In this document: positions 48,601 through 58,919 of the stretch, piece after piece
How positions within the stretch are numbered: position 1 is the stretch's first letter
How the letters are laid out: every line of letters begins with the position of its first letter
Source of the DNA: Polymyxa betae
Taxonomy: Eukaryota; Endomyxa; Phytomyxea; Plasmodiophorida; Plasmodiophoridae
NCBI GenBank assembly: GCA_003693705.1
Contig: RBZT01000339.1
Coordinates: 1 to 64,000 of the forward strand
Length of the DNA: 64,000 bases
Direction: 5' to 3'
Made by a program: the position numbers and the translations under genes
The notes under the pieces: model-generated
Told to the model about the DNA's origin: nothing
Databases searched by the model: none
What the model saw: the letters and a program-made list of their open reading frames with translations, nothing else

Positions 48601-49126
48601 AGGTTCTGATCCCACTATGGTTATGCAACTGAATTTGGTCCGAGTTCCAGCCAAACTGGAGAATAAGCAGTATTCTGCTCTTCTGAAGCATTTTGCGGAA
48701 CAGCACGCCCATCTCTGCTTGGGACTGTTCAGAAGTAAATCACAGCGGAATGCCCCTATTCCGTATATTTTCGTGAATCCATCCCCGGATACCATTGTTT
48801 GTGAGGACGATCATGCATTTATCATTGCTCCTGTTTTGTTGAGCGAGCCAGGCCATGTCTATTCGATTCGAGATGAATCGAAAACAAAAGTTGTTACCTC
48901 CCTCTATAAGACCAGAATTCCGAATTTATCAAGCTGTTTACAAGAAATGCAAACAGACAAATCAGGAATTATTCAAATCAAAAGGCATGCCTCTGAGAGT
49001 GCAAGCACGCTGAGAGCACGGCTATCGTTGATGGAGAAACAAAGCAGAAGCAGCAAATCAGTATTGCTTCGGGGTCTAGACAGCACCGAGTCTAAACAGC
49101 AACCGACTGTCCAATCGCAACAGTGA
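45641..49126 (+). CDS. Slo/BK-type potassium channel alpha subunit
   Basis: A voltage- and ligand-gated K+ channel of the Slo family. A cytosolic N-terminus (MGSRLKGADSSYQESDQ) and S1-S3 precede an arginine-rich S4: LLKSAKILRVFRLVRIVRVY. S5 is LVHFAIGIAIVLFFGGMFQL. The pore exon gives FAVQTLTGLGYGDVSMIS, so the filter reads G-L-G-Y-G-D where BK has T-V-G-Y-G-D. S6 (SQILAVVMAFLVWGL) leads to RCK1 (HCVLVLLTHCTEHEVDEFF ... LLAAISIKNVCPEVPLYLQV ... CSCPGMHVLVGNLLQS) and RCK2 (HIVIAGFVEEHIFEFI ... VPVVVAVHDANLSMM ... VHFAEVPQSMAALSFHY). No poly-Asp calcium bowl is seen. The C-terminus is Ser/Gln-rich. Introns range from about 45 to 135 nt. Confidence 0.88.
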
Positions 49127-49160
49127 TCTGCAAATGTCGATTCAAGGCGATCAAAATATT

Positions 49161-50026
49161 TTATGGGCGCTTTTGTCGTGGTTTAAGAGAGCCAAACCAG
49201 CGCTGAATCATACCGAGCTGCCCCAGATGCACGAAAACGATTGTGGATATTCGTAGAATTGTCCAGGAATTCACATTGCGTGATAATCGTTTGGTGGCTT
49301 GGCAAAACGTTTCAGCAGTCAAGGTATCTACAGCAAAAGGCAACGTACCAGATCGTTGCGACAGATTCATAAAGCGAAGATCACGTTGAATCGCTTCAAT
49401 ACGATGCAGTTTGGTTCCAATGGATGTTACTATGGACAGAAGACGCTCAGTATCCTCTGTACAACATGCTGAATTATTTGAGATTAGTCCCATTTACAAA
49501 TCAACCTGTTGTTGCATGTGGGATACGTGCTAATTCATTTTTGCCAGAGTTATTTCCATCAATGATAGTAAAACTGTTTTACAATTAGACATTGCAAGAG
49601 AAGCACTTTTTTGGTCCCGACCTGATCGCTCTGCTACTGGCAACAGGCCATGCTCGATATGTAAAGCAAACATCGTGAAAATCCGTTGTTGTGGCAGCGG
49701 CCGTACGTTCAATATGATGACCAGGTCCGAATGGAACCGAACGGTAGTAAATAGTGTATCCATCAGGCGATTTGATTCTCAGGTAAACCATGCCACGATG
49801 GTTTTCTTCTGAACGAACACTTTCATGTTTTTAGAGCGGATCCCATTGCAGTATAATTACTTTCAGGTGCTACTAAGGCTCGGAACTTGAATGGTTCCCC
49901 ATCAGTGAACTTTATTTGACAGCACACCTCCTTATTGGGCTCAATTCGAAAATTGTAAGTAAGATCAGTCGATGCAGTAGTAATAATAACTGCAGCTGCG
50001 AGCAAAAGGCCAGTGAGAAGATTCAT
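49161..50026 (-). CDS. p24 / TMED family cargo receptor
   Basis: The first exon has a signal peptide (MNLLTGLLLAAAVIITTAS) and the start of a GOLD domain (TYNFRIEPNKEVCCQIKF) with the family's paired Cys. The next exon continues VYLRIKSPDGYTIYYRSVPF and FHDVCFTYRAWP (second Cys). Short introns lead to SFTIIDGNNSGKNELARIP. The last exon carries a coiled coil (LLSIVTSIGTKLHRIEAIQR), a membrane segment (ILRISTIVFVHLGQLGMI) and the tail WFGSLKPRQKRP. The tail has K at -3 and R at -5, compatible with COPI retrieval. p24 proteins cycle between ER and Golgi and select GPI-anchored cargo. The stop is 34 bp from that of the convergent K+ channel. About 220 residues, as usual. Confidence 0.88.
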
Positions 50027-50189
50027 TGGTGACGTTGACAGAGTCCTTGGAACAAGTCAAGATGAATGTTCGCATTATCCTGCCGCAGATTCATCAAATA
50101 TTTGATTTCAACGATTACTTGATCAAGTCAAACAATTATCATTTCATGTTTTCCAACTGGCTAACTTTAATAAATAATGCCAATAAATA

Positions 50190-52873
50190 TTAGACTGTAT
50201 AACAGACTAAACTTCCGTCATAAGCACCAGAGACCAGAAATGGTGTCGTTGGGGAGTATGATAACGCAGAGATCACATCGCGCTGAGATCTTAACCTTGT
50301 TATCCAACGACCGCTATTTAGATCGTAAACATAGCTTTGCTGGTCTTCGGAGCCTGCAGTAATGAATCTCAAACAAGGGCTTAACGCCACGCCAACCTGC
50401 TTCTGTCTGTTCAGATGCCCAACGAACCTAAGGGTCGTTCAGTTTCAGTCAGCTGGCAATCTAAGTTAATCCTACCTTCGAACAGGTCCTTTCAGTCGAA
50501 TATCCCAGAGCCTGACGGTGTTATCAGCGGCGGCCGTACAGAAAAGATCTTGACGGTCCTCCGTCTGGTTGCGTAAACAGATCGAATGTATTGGACGATC
50601 ATGAGCGTTATTGGTGACCCTAATCAGAGATCCTCCAGTCCCCATATCCAAAACTGCAACAGATTATTAGTCGCGAAACTCAAAGCGTGTGGCTCACATA
50701 ATAGGTCTCGATTCCTGGTGGACGCCAGAACAATATGTGAATTGTCAGAATTATAACTAGCAATTTGAGTAATCGTTCCATTCGTCTCACTGTCGTGCCT
50801 GTAAGCTGCGACACGAGAGAACTTGTAATCTTGATATGGACGATTAAGCTCGCTAGAGGCTGTGCCCAATTTATATTTGAATAAAGCAATGTCATTCCGA
50901 CAGCAGAGCGCTATAAATTCGTCATTATGAAAGAACAGAGCGCCGTTAATTTCAGCAGAAAATGGCATATTGTCTTGGTTGGGTTTGCTTGAAAGGTTCG
51001 TAATAGAATGAGTGATACGACAAACAGGATCAAGACGAGGCAGCTGATAAACCGCCGCAGTCTGTATTACCATCAAAATTAACAGATTGCTGATTAGTAC
51101 CTGGAAACATTACCCGGTCGGCAGAGGCTGTTAGAATCAGTTTCGAGTCGCGGCTCCAATTGGCACTTTTTACGCTCGATGCATGTCCAGTCAAGATCTG
51201 ACTATTGACTGTTTTCAATCGATGGATTCGAACGCTACTGTCTGTTGAACTTGAAAGGAAAGAGTTTCCATGAGGGGCGAAGGCTACAGAGTTAATAGGA
51301 CCATTGTGTATTGGGCGCTCCCCTTCAAGAACCTGACAGGCCATGTCAATCACTGATAAATAACAATCAAAGCTTTTGAAAGACCTGGATACGATCTATG
51401 ATACGGCAACTGATGTCAAAGCTGAGAAGAAGCTCAAATACATAACAAATGAGAGCATTCACCTACGTGTTCACAGTTGGTGGTTTCGGTTGTTTGTTCT
51501 TGCTCGCTGATTTCGTTTTGATAGTGTTTTTGTAGAATAAAGAGTTAGTCTTCGAAGCTGGAGTCCCATATCCAGAGGATTTGACTTTTTTATGGAACAA
51601 AATGGGCTTGTCTAATGGTTTTTTCTTACTTGGGACCTTGGACTCTACAATAACATCAATGAAGTCGGACAATAAACCGCAAATGCAGTACTTTTCACAA
51701 ACGTCGATTTTAACAGAGGTGAAGAGCCAGGCAGCTCTACATTGGATATAAATGACATATCTATTCGACGGCTCAACTTGAATTCCGAAACATTAAACTC
51801 GAGCGCAGATGTCTGGTTCGAAAAAACGAAGGTCAGAAAGCAGACAAGACTTTCCTGTAAGGGAATGATACAGCAACTTTCAGGCGTTTCTATAGAGAAT
51901 CGGTGGACGAGATCCAGACTGTCGGCATGAACAATGCACACATCGGTTGATGTCACGACAGTAATGAAGTAACCGTGTTGTACGACATTCCAAGATAAAC
52001 CGATCAAAGACGTTGACTTTACCAACGTCTCAGTTTCACTTAAATCGAGTTCTAAAAATCGATATTCACCACAAGATTAAATGTTGATGAGGAGCTCCTT
52101 ACCATACTCAATATTTGTATTATCAATTCGTTCAAGCAGCTCCAGAATGTTGATTCTCCCCATATAACGACAGCCATCTTGCTCGGTATATTCAAAAACA
52201 AAAGTATACCCGTTGGATGAGGCAATAGTGAATCTTGGTAGATGAGGGTGAGCAGAGCTGGCTATTAAAGGAGACGCGCACAGAACAGAGGATTGATAGA
52301 CTAATTCTGAGTACGCCTCACCAGCCCACACTCGAAAGGTGCCATCTTCGCTAATGGCAATAAAAATATTAGCAAGAAATAAACACGAAGATGCCGACTT
52401 AAAATGCAGAGATTGTATAATTGCCCCGGAGCAGAAATCCACAAGAAGAATAGAACCGGACTCGTCAACAACTGCAAGAATTGTGATCGAGGTGGAAAAC
52501 GCAGCAAATCTAATAGATCTGGATGTGCCCAGAGGTAGAATCTTTCCAACCCTGCAACCATCAGATTCAATAATGACAATCTATTGGTTGATTATACCCA
52601 CTGGGAAGAGCTAATTCTCAGCTTCTGATCATCCAACTTCCAGAAAGTCAGAGCGTCACTGGAACACGTGCAAGCAAGATTAATTCGGGCAGAGATTGCA
52701 GTAGCAGTGATCGCAGCAGCATGGTCATTCCGCCCAAGGGCGTCGACTTCGTCGTCTAGGACGCTAAATATCCGGATCGAATGAGTCTGGCGGACGACGC
52801 CGATCGCCCAGTTGCCATCGGCGCTGAGGCAGGCCAACGCTGGACGGTGCCATGGCCGCCAACTCCATGGCAT
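50190..52873 (-). CDS. WDR27: WDR27-like WD40-repeat protein
   Basis: A multi-exon beta-propeller protein. The first exon (start 52873, alternative 52927) gives LACLSADGNWAIGVVRQTHS. WD-like blades continue in exons at 52442-52077 and 52025-51645. The middle linker contains ILFHKKVKSSGYGTPASKTN, which matches the WDR27 linker (VFHSKVRSSGYAS). Then come INSVAFAPHGNSFLSSSTDS and SVKSANWSRDSKLILTASAD, and FIALCCRNDIALFKYKLG. The terminal exon has ALSPCLRFITAGSEDQQSYV and ISALSYSPTTPFLVSGAYDG, matching the WDR27 end. The role of WDR27 is not established; structure implies two propellers acting as a scaffold. It is divergent with the ArfGAP, about 130 bp apart. Confidence 0.85.
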
Positions 52874-53005
52874 AGATAGCCGATAAGTTAGACAAATGAC
52901 GATTTCATAAAAGGGCAAAACAGTCAAGGGGGCACCGCCACTGTGACTTCGTTACATTCATGTTGTTTATCACACCTCTATAAGGCTCTCTCTTTAAACA
53001 TTCGA

Positions 53006-53729
53006 ATGACGCCGGCGGCGAGAGCAGCGAGCCTTCGGGCGGCTCTTGGCCAGCCGGGTAACGATCGCTGCGCCGACTGTCGGGCGCCGCAACCGACCTG
53101 GGCCAGCTATAACATCGGCGTGTTTCTCTGCCAGGATTGCGCCGGAATTCATAGAAGCTTGGGGACCCATGTGTCGAAAGTTCGGAGCGTGACGCTGGAT
53201 GTTTGGGATCAGGACGCCATCGACAAAATGTTGTCGGCTGGAAATCGCAAGTTGGTATATTCGGAACTGGAAAAACGTTGTAACTGTAAACCTATTCAGG
53301 ATAAACTCGACAATGGAGGGTTTGTTAAAACCGCATGTTAAGTTATCGCTTGATGCGAATTCGCTAACACGAGGCGCCTATATTCGAGCTAAATACATTG
53401 AGAAGAGATTCGAAAAACTGCTTGCAGCTGAATCGAAACCTGCTGATTTATTTGCTGGTCTCAATGTGCTGCCAAGACCACAATTCAACCCTAAAGCGCC
53501 ATCCCCCGTGAATAGCCAACAATCTGGCCTACTAACCCTTGGATATTGTACTGAATTACCAACTGCACAGTCCGATTACTCCAATTCCAATCATTGTCCA
53601 AATATGTTCTCTTCATTTTCATTCATTAACTCCAATGTGGAGAAATCCACAAGAAATGTACGAAGTAATGGCACAGAATTGATCAGTGACGATTCATTAT
53701 TATCTTACGGCCTCTTTAACTTCAGTTAG
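53006..53729 (+). CDS. ArfGAP, SMAP/AGD5-like
   Basis: GTPase-activating protein for Arf GTPases. The start MTPAARAASLRAALGQP leads to the C4 zinc finger: CADCRAPQPTWASYNIGVFL, then CQDCAGIHRSLGTHVSKVRS with the catalytic arginine in IHRSLG, and LDVWDQDAIDKMLSAGNRK. A 49-nt intron joins in phase to INSTMEGLLKPHVKL, then AYIRAKYIEKRFEKLL, matching the (G)N-x-K-x-N ... FIRxKYxxK part of the family. A low-complexity Ser/Asn-rich tail with a PxP segment ends LLSYGLFNFS. Members act on Arf1/Arf6 in clathrin-coated trafficking. The Met at 53006 is preferred over the one at 52943 because the preceding codons are unlike the family. Confidence 0.9.
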
Positions 53730-53787
53730 ATGGCACTAATTCTCTCTCGAATAACAATTTTAATCAGAGTGTAATCCATTTTTTGAA

Positions 53788-55636
53788 TCAATGGACTTTC
53801 GATATATTGTCATTAAAATCTTTGAAGTCGCAATTGTTCAAAGTCGTCCTCCTCTTGGCAATTGGCAAAATCTCTCGTCGTTGCTGGCCAATATACAACT
53901 GTCTCGGCCGACCAATCTTACAGTTAGGGTCGGCAATCATCTCCTTCCAATTAACGAACCAGCCGATGGTTCGAGCGACAGCAAACAGCACCGTGAACAT
54001 GGATTTCGGGATTCCCATGGCACGTAACATTACACCAGAGTAGAAATCGACATTGGGAAATAGCTTCCTCTTAATAAAATAATCGTCTTCGAGGGCGACT
54101 TTCTCCAACTTCCTGGCCAACTCCAGAATCGGGTCCGTTTCAATTTTCAGCTCATCTAAAACAGCATGGCAGACCTCTTGCATAATTTTTGCTCTCGGAT
54201 CATAGTTCTGGTAGACACGATGACCAAATCTAAAGAACGCGACAATTAGCGAAATACTTGACTGGATCTTCGAGTTACCCCATAAGGCGGAATGGATCAG
54301 ATTTATCCTTTGCTTTGGTTATGTAGAATGGAATACGATCTGCCTAAAGCAGAAATTAGCCACATAGAGAATGATACAGAAGTTGGACGAACAGTGGCGA
54401 TTTCTTCCAACATCTCCAAAACAGCTTGGTTAGCGCCTCTGATAAGACCGTTACAATCAATATTGACGATTATTAAATGAACTGACCCATGAGCTGCTCC
54501 CCAAAGCGTGGTGATACCACTTGCAATGCAGGCGAATGGGTTGGCGTAGCTGGAGCCGGCAATTCGGACAGTCGACGTCGAAGCGTTTTGTTCGTGGTCG
54601 GCATGCAGAATGAGCCAGACTTCTAGGGCATGCGTTAATACTGGATTCAGTTCGTAGGGCTCCGATGGCACAGAAAACATCATGTTGAGAAGATTCTCTG
54701 CATAAGACAGGCTGGTCTTTGGATAGACGAACGGCTGCCCGACACTGTATTTGTACGCCATCGCCGCAATGGTTGGCATTTTAGCGAGGAGGCGGTATGC
54801 GGCGCTAAAGCGATTCAGAGGGTTGTGAACGTCGAGATAGTCGTGATAGAATGCAGATAGCGCCCCAACTACACCAACGCAAATCGCCATCGGCTGCAAA
54901 CTGAATCAGTTCTGCTTGAAAGAAAATAAGTTGTCATACATGAGCGTCGCTCTTGAACCCCTGATAGAATTGTATAAGCTTCTCATGAACCATGGTATGC
55001 CTCTAATGCTTAGTTCAATGCAAGCAAATAAGAAGCCATGTAAGATGCACCTTTATCAGGTAAGTGTGAAGCTTCTTGGCCTTCTCATCAGGGAGATCAC
55101 CATACAAGAGTAAATACTAACAACCCTTAAGAAAAAGAGCGAACATTTCACAAGCAGCATACAGTGACATCCATAAAGTCGCATTTCTCAGCCAGTTCTC
55201 CAATATCATAGCCCTGAGATAGATGTTATTCAAGCCTCAAGTGTTGCATGCACAAACACGATAGCGAAGAAGCCCGTTAGGGCCATCAATGAACGTGATC
55301 GAAGATACGCCTATAAGCCATTCCTATCAGTGACGGTTTGCTCTCCATATAGGGTACAATACATGACGATGTTGACATAAACCCTGGGTCATGGGTAAAA
55401 TAACCGGTCTGAGCATACAATCCTCGAATATCAATAACCGGCGGTCCTTCAGTTCCCCTTAAGATCGGCAGCTGGACCGACTTCCTGGCCAGCAGTTAGG
55501 GCACACGAATCGGTGTCTGAATGTTGGCGTACCCATCCGGGAGCGTCACGGTCGCGCATTCCCCAGATTCAGGTGCGGTCGCTTTCGCCTCTTCATCGCA
55601 TTTGACGAACCTATCGGCTAGCGCACTATGGTCCAT
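53788..55636 (-). CDS. citrate synthase (prokaryote/peroxisome-like type)
   Basis: Condenses acetyl-CoA and oxaloacetate to citrate. Exon 1 starts [20 protein letters not shown] and [15 protein letters not shown]. After a short intron come [20 protein letters not shown] and DPGFMSTSS, then [12 protein letters not shown] and [11 protein letters not shown]. The core exon has [20 protein letters not shown] and [20 protein letters not shown]. The catalytic residues are visible: His in [19 protein letters not shown], His in [13 protein letters not shown], Asp in [12 protein letters not shown]. It ends near [20 protein letters not shown]; the annotated stop at 53788 adds a short tail without a peroxisomal SKL-type signal, and a mitochondrial presequence is not obvious. 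Location is therefore open. The N-terminal CTLPDG domain and this form resemble plant glyoxysomal and bacterial enzymes. Confidence 0.92.
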
Positions 55637-56201
55637 AATCGGCTGCTTTACTCAGGAGGGTTTCTGAGCGAAAGATCTGCGGGGGCACACTGAATCACGT
55701 GAGCAGTCCAGAAGCAGGCAGCTCTGAGTGCGATTAGGGTTTTGGTCAGTGAGAAGCCCAGATTGGTGAAAGGCGGCCTCTCAACCAGCAGTGAAGGTTT
55801 CCAGCTGACTGAGCTTCACCGAGAATCAAAAGAGGCGGTTGGAACTTTGTGCGGCCTCTCGCTTCCGATTCTCCATTCGTCTTCGTCATGTCAACGGCGA
55901 CCATCGCCCGAACGAATTGCAATTGTTGGCTGCGCTGGGACGTTTAGGCCACGCTGTAGTCTGTCGCCGTGGACGTCGTGACGGCAATAAACTCAGATTA
56001 GGAACAGCTTGATTGAGAAATTGGAATGGTCAATGAGAGATCGTACACAGGAGCAGGAGTTTAGCAGTTAGACTGTTGCAAATAAAACAATAGGCAAAAT
56101 TGCAATTTTTGTTGTGTTTAATTTGCCTGGAGACGTGCGCAGATTCGTATCTATTTTCGCTTTCGTCTGGATTTGGAGAGCTTGCTGGTCCACATATTCC
56201 G
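55637..56201. other. intergenic, about 565 bases
   Basis: Divergent region between citrate synthase and the Cdc25-like gene. A plus-strand frame at 55742-55981 lacks recognisable motifs. No clear regulatory element is seen. Confidence 0.45.
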
Positions 56202-56758
56202 ATGTTGGATATGATTGAGATTTCTGCTGGCGAGCTGGTAGAAAGACTTCTAACTGCACCAGAGACAGTTGCAGTAGTCGACGTTCGCGATAGTGTTGGA
56301 TGGGAACCTCGTCTATAATAATATTCATTAACGATATTTGATAGGATAGGAGAGGTGGCCATATCAAGGTAAAGCTGATCAATCTGAAGTAAGAATGTGA
56401 ATGGGATTGTCAGGGCTCCATATCAGCTCCATCATCGTCACTGGCAGGGCCACGTCTTGCTGAGCTGATTGAGCAGCTGTCCGCTACCGAGCTGGTCGTC
56501 TTCCATTGTATGAAGTCGCAGATCAGAGGACCCAAATCCATGCAATTGTTCGCTCGAGTCGCCAGCCAGAGTGGCGCCAAAATCCAATGTGCTTTGCTGA
56601 CATTCGGTTTTGAAGAATTTATTCGGGTTGCTTGGAAACATGAGAAAGTATGGTTTTCAGCGTCGTTTTTATCCAACAATTTGACATGAGATTTTCAGGC
56701 TGATCTGCTTCTTGAAGCAGTTGATCCGTATGTATGGCCGCCATTTCTTCTAAACTAA
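56202..56758 (+). CDS. Cdc25/Acr2-type rhodanese-domain phosphatase or arsenate reductase
   Basis: Three exons. MLDMIEISAGELVERLL and VAVVDVRDS end exon 1. A 50-nt intron joins to DRRGGHIKG, and after another to SISAPSSSLAGPRLAELIEQ. The catalytic loop is VVFHCMKSQIRGPKSMQLFA, the HC-x(2)-S-x(2)-RGP motif of plant CDC25, yeast Acr2 and fission-yeast Ibp1. Then comes LLTFGFEEFIRVAWKHEK, and the last exon gives ADLLLEAVDPYVWPPFLLN. The family includes dual-specificity phosphatases and arsenate reductases that share this loop, so activity cannot be decided here. The product is about 150 residues. All active-site residues (C, S, R) are present. Confidence 0.85.
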
Positions 56759-56867
56759 GCACCTGCCTTCTTGCAATTCGACAATGTCGTGCAACCGCTC
56801 TCTTGTTAACCCTTGCAACGATCATTACGCTGATCTTCGATTAGATTATCGTCAGTTTTCACGAACC

Positions 56868-56894
56868 GGGTTTAGGGTTTTAGGGTTAGGGTTT
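56868..56894. repeat. interstitial telomere-like tract
   Basis: Consecutive variants of a telomeric unit: TTTAGGG, TTTTAGGG, TTAGGG and a final TTTG. Only about 27 bp, in the short gap between the Cdc25-like and PEX22-like genes. Confidence 0.7.
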
Positions 56895-56955
56895 GTGACT
56901 GCAACGAAGCTGAGCTGTTGCCTGCTTAATACGGCATAGTCTATTTGTATCTGGA

Positions 56956-57611
56956 ATGGTATCACCAATCTGGATATGGTGGGTTAGATTGCCCCGGCAG
57001 ATATCTGCCTATTACCAGGCTATCTTCACGATCTCTGTCGTCATCCTATCGCTCGTGTTCTACCGATGGCACAGGCGAGGACCTTCATCTGGTGTCGTAC
57101 AGCGATCGCCGCCCACTGAATCCTCAACAGCAAAAACTTCGTCATCGTGGATATCATCGCTTCGCGATGACCGCGAAGCGATCTGTTGCATCACCTTCGA
57201 TCTTCTTGAAAGAGAGGAGCAACAATGGATTGTCGAGCTGGCCCGCTCTTGTCGCTTAATTGTAATTGCTCGCGATACTGTCGCGAAACATTCGTGGGAT
57301 GTCGTAAAGCAGCTTGGTTTGGATCAGCTCGTTCCAGGTCATCGTTTGCTGCTTTGTCAGACGACCTCGGGGGTTTACAGCATAGTTAGGCAAATCGATC
57401 CCCGGTTATTTATAGCTGGTATGGGGTCACAGATTCTGCTGTGAAAACTGATATGGACGTAATCACAGGAGAAGATGATCTCGAGGCTTTGAGACGTCTA
57501 GAGCCGTTCTTAGCGGGATCGATTCTGATCTCACCGCATGATCGGTCACATATTTGGGGTGGAACTATACGATCAACATTGAAGGAGGCTCTATGCAGTT
57601 TGGTTAAATGA
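56956..57611 (+). CDS. PEX22: PEX22-like peroxisome biogenesis protein
   Basis: Membrane anchor of the peroxisomal ubiquitin-conjugating enzyme PEX4. The N-terminus has one hydrophobic helix (YYQAIFTISVVILSLVFYRW) after a short luminal end. A basic, Ser-rich linker follows, then the Rossmann-like cytosolic domain: ICCITFDLLEREEQQWIVEL, RLIVIARDTVAKHSWDVVKQ, and the family hallmark HRLLLCQTTSGVYSIVRQID, comparable to the LFCxTExGxxSFVRQLEP block. A 49-nt intron splits a Gly codon (FIAG-EDDL) before LEALRRLEPFLAGSILISP and the stop at 57609-57611. About 200 residues. PEX22 is known mainly from fungi and plants. The presence of PEX4 cannot be judged from this window. Confidence 0.72.
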
Positions 57612-58160
57612 TATAGAATATATCTGTCCTACATCGTGACCTTCCGCTTCATTTGTTAGTTTAATAAATCAGAACAGAATGGACGAAGGTTAGACAGGTT
57701 TCTATCAATAACCTCTTAAAACACGTTGTGGCGCCAGTCCATCGTTAACCTTATGGCAGTCATAAACGAGAAGGATGAGATCGATCTATATGAGCACCTG
57801 GTCTTCCTAACGCCAGAGATCGCCTTGTGCCGAACGTGATAGCGACGCCAGTTGACTTCGTTCAGCACACTACACGGTTCCCATTCCTCCTTTCAGACTA
57901 TCATTCTATTCATTGGAGAATTTCCAGGAGTACAACTTGTATCTTGAACTTGGTTCAGGCAGGCGGCTGGCAAACGATAGAACCCTTCGCTAGTCGTTAT
58001 TCTCATCTGCTGTCGTGTTCCTGTCGTGACACCGGCTGTATAAACGGGTTCAGATCGCTAATAATCTGCCATTCTTAGAACGATTACTTAATCTCACCAG
58101 TATTCGTCCACGATCCATTTCATCTTCGGCCTTGGCTATGGTTTTAGGTGCTTGATTACA
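57612..58160. other. mostly non-coding, with decayed SDR fragment
   Basis: Apart from the SDR-derived fragment (57640-57900) nothing coding is recognised. An 83-codon plus-strand frame (57827-58078) is antisense to part of that fragment and has no motifs. Confidence 0.45.
57640..57900 (-). pseudogene. decayed duplicate of the 3' part of the SDR gene
   Basis: Positions about 57640-57690 and 57768-57800 resemble 58828-58885 and 59030-59062, respectively, including gaaggatgagat and ctatatgagcacc in the same order. Read on the minus strand the fragment gives GAHIDRSHPS against GAHIELSHPS in the SDR gene. Stops and frame breaks follow directly. It looks like a partial tandem duplication that has decayed. 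Confidence 0.55.
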
Positions 58161-58553
58161 TCAGGCCTGTCGCGTTCTTCGTTCACGTACCAATGACATG
58201 TCTGAAAGGTTCTCATAAAAGTTGTCGCTTCCCTTGACGTTAATGCACTCGCATGCCACTTCGAACAGGACGACGTGGCTCCCATAGAAGTCTGCAAGGG
58301 TATCACAATTGAGGGTTTTAAACAGCTTGCAGACATCGATGAGTCGCCAATCCGCCTTTGATTTTCTGAGCTGCAATTTGTCGTTTGAATAGTATTGAAT
58401 GGTCAACTCCAGCACATGAAGTGATATCCGGGGAACTCTTGAGCCTCTGCATCCGATCGTGATTCTTGCGCTAGGCTCGAGTACAACGGAAAGGCGTGGC
58501 GATCCAAACAAAGCACTTGGCGACTCTTTCGGCTCTAGAGGCGATACTCCCAA
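58161..58553 (-). CDS. hypothetical protein
   Basis: An intronless 130-codon frame. The middle and C-terminal parts look protein-like (KSKADWRLIDVCKLFKTLNC, then LADFYGSHVVLFEVACECIN, then FYENLSDMSLVRERRTRQA). The N-terminus MGVSPLEPKESPSALFG is low in recognisable features. No family is identified. It lies between the decayed SDR fragment and the intact SDR gene and could be part of the same duplication, though I could not align it with the SDR. Confidence 0.4.
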   Translation of the reverse strand: MGVSPLEPKESPSALFGSPRLSVVLEPSARITIGCRGSRVPRISLHVLELTIQYYSNDKLQLRKSKADWRLIDVCKLFKTLNCDTLADFYGSHVVLFEVACECINVKGSDNFYENLSDMSLVRERRTRQA

Positions 58554-58919
58554 CCATATTGAACCACCAGCTCCTCGATAAATGGAACAGTAGACTACTC
58601 TAGCGGTTGAAGTAGGGCGTCATCATGATTGGAGCCGTTTGGAGAGAGCAGCGACATAATGGGCACAGAATTTTGGAATCCAGCGCATTCTACTTCTGAA
58701 GATAGTGAGCGTGCTCATTTCTCATTGCTTATATTCCTGTCAATGCTGTATGTACGTAGGTAGGTTCATAATTGATGGGATGTGCATTCTGTTGAACAAT
58801 ATGTAGAATGAGCTCATCTTACAACTTGGCTTTTCGCTTGATCTGTTGGTCGACTAAATCAGGACAGAATGGGCGAAGGTAGACACCCAGGTAAACATTC
58901 AGCGGGAAATACACTTTCC

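Noticed and set aside
53788-54050. Plus-strand frames of 78-86 codons over the citrate synthase end
   Set aside because: Antisense to exons carrying the catalytic [12 protein letters not shown] block.
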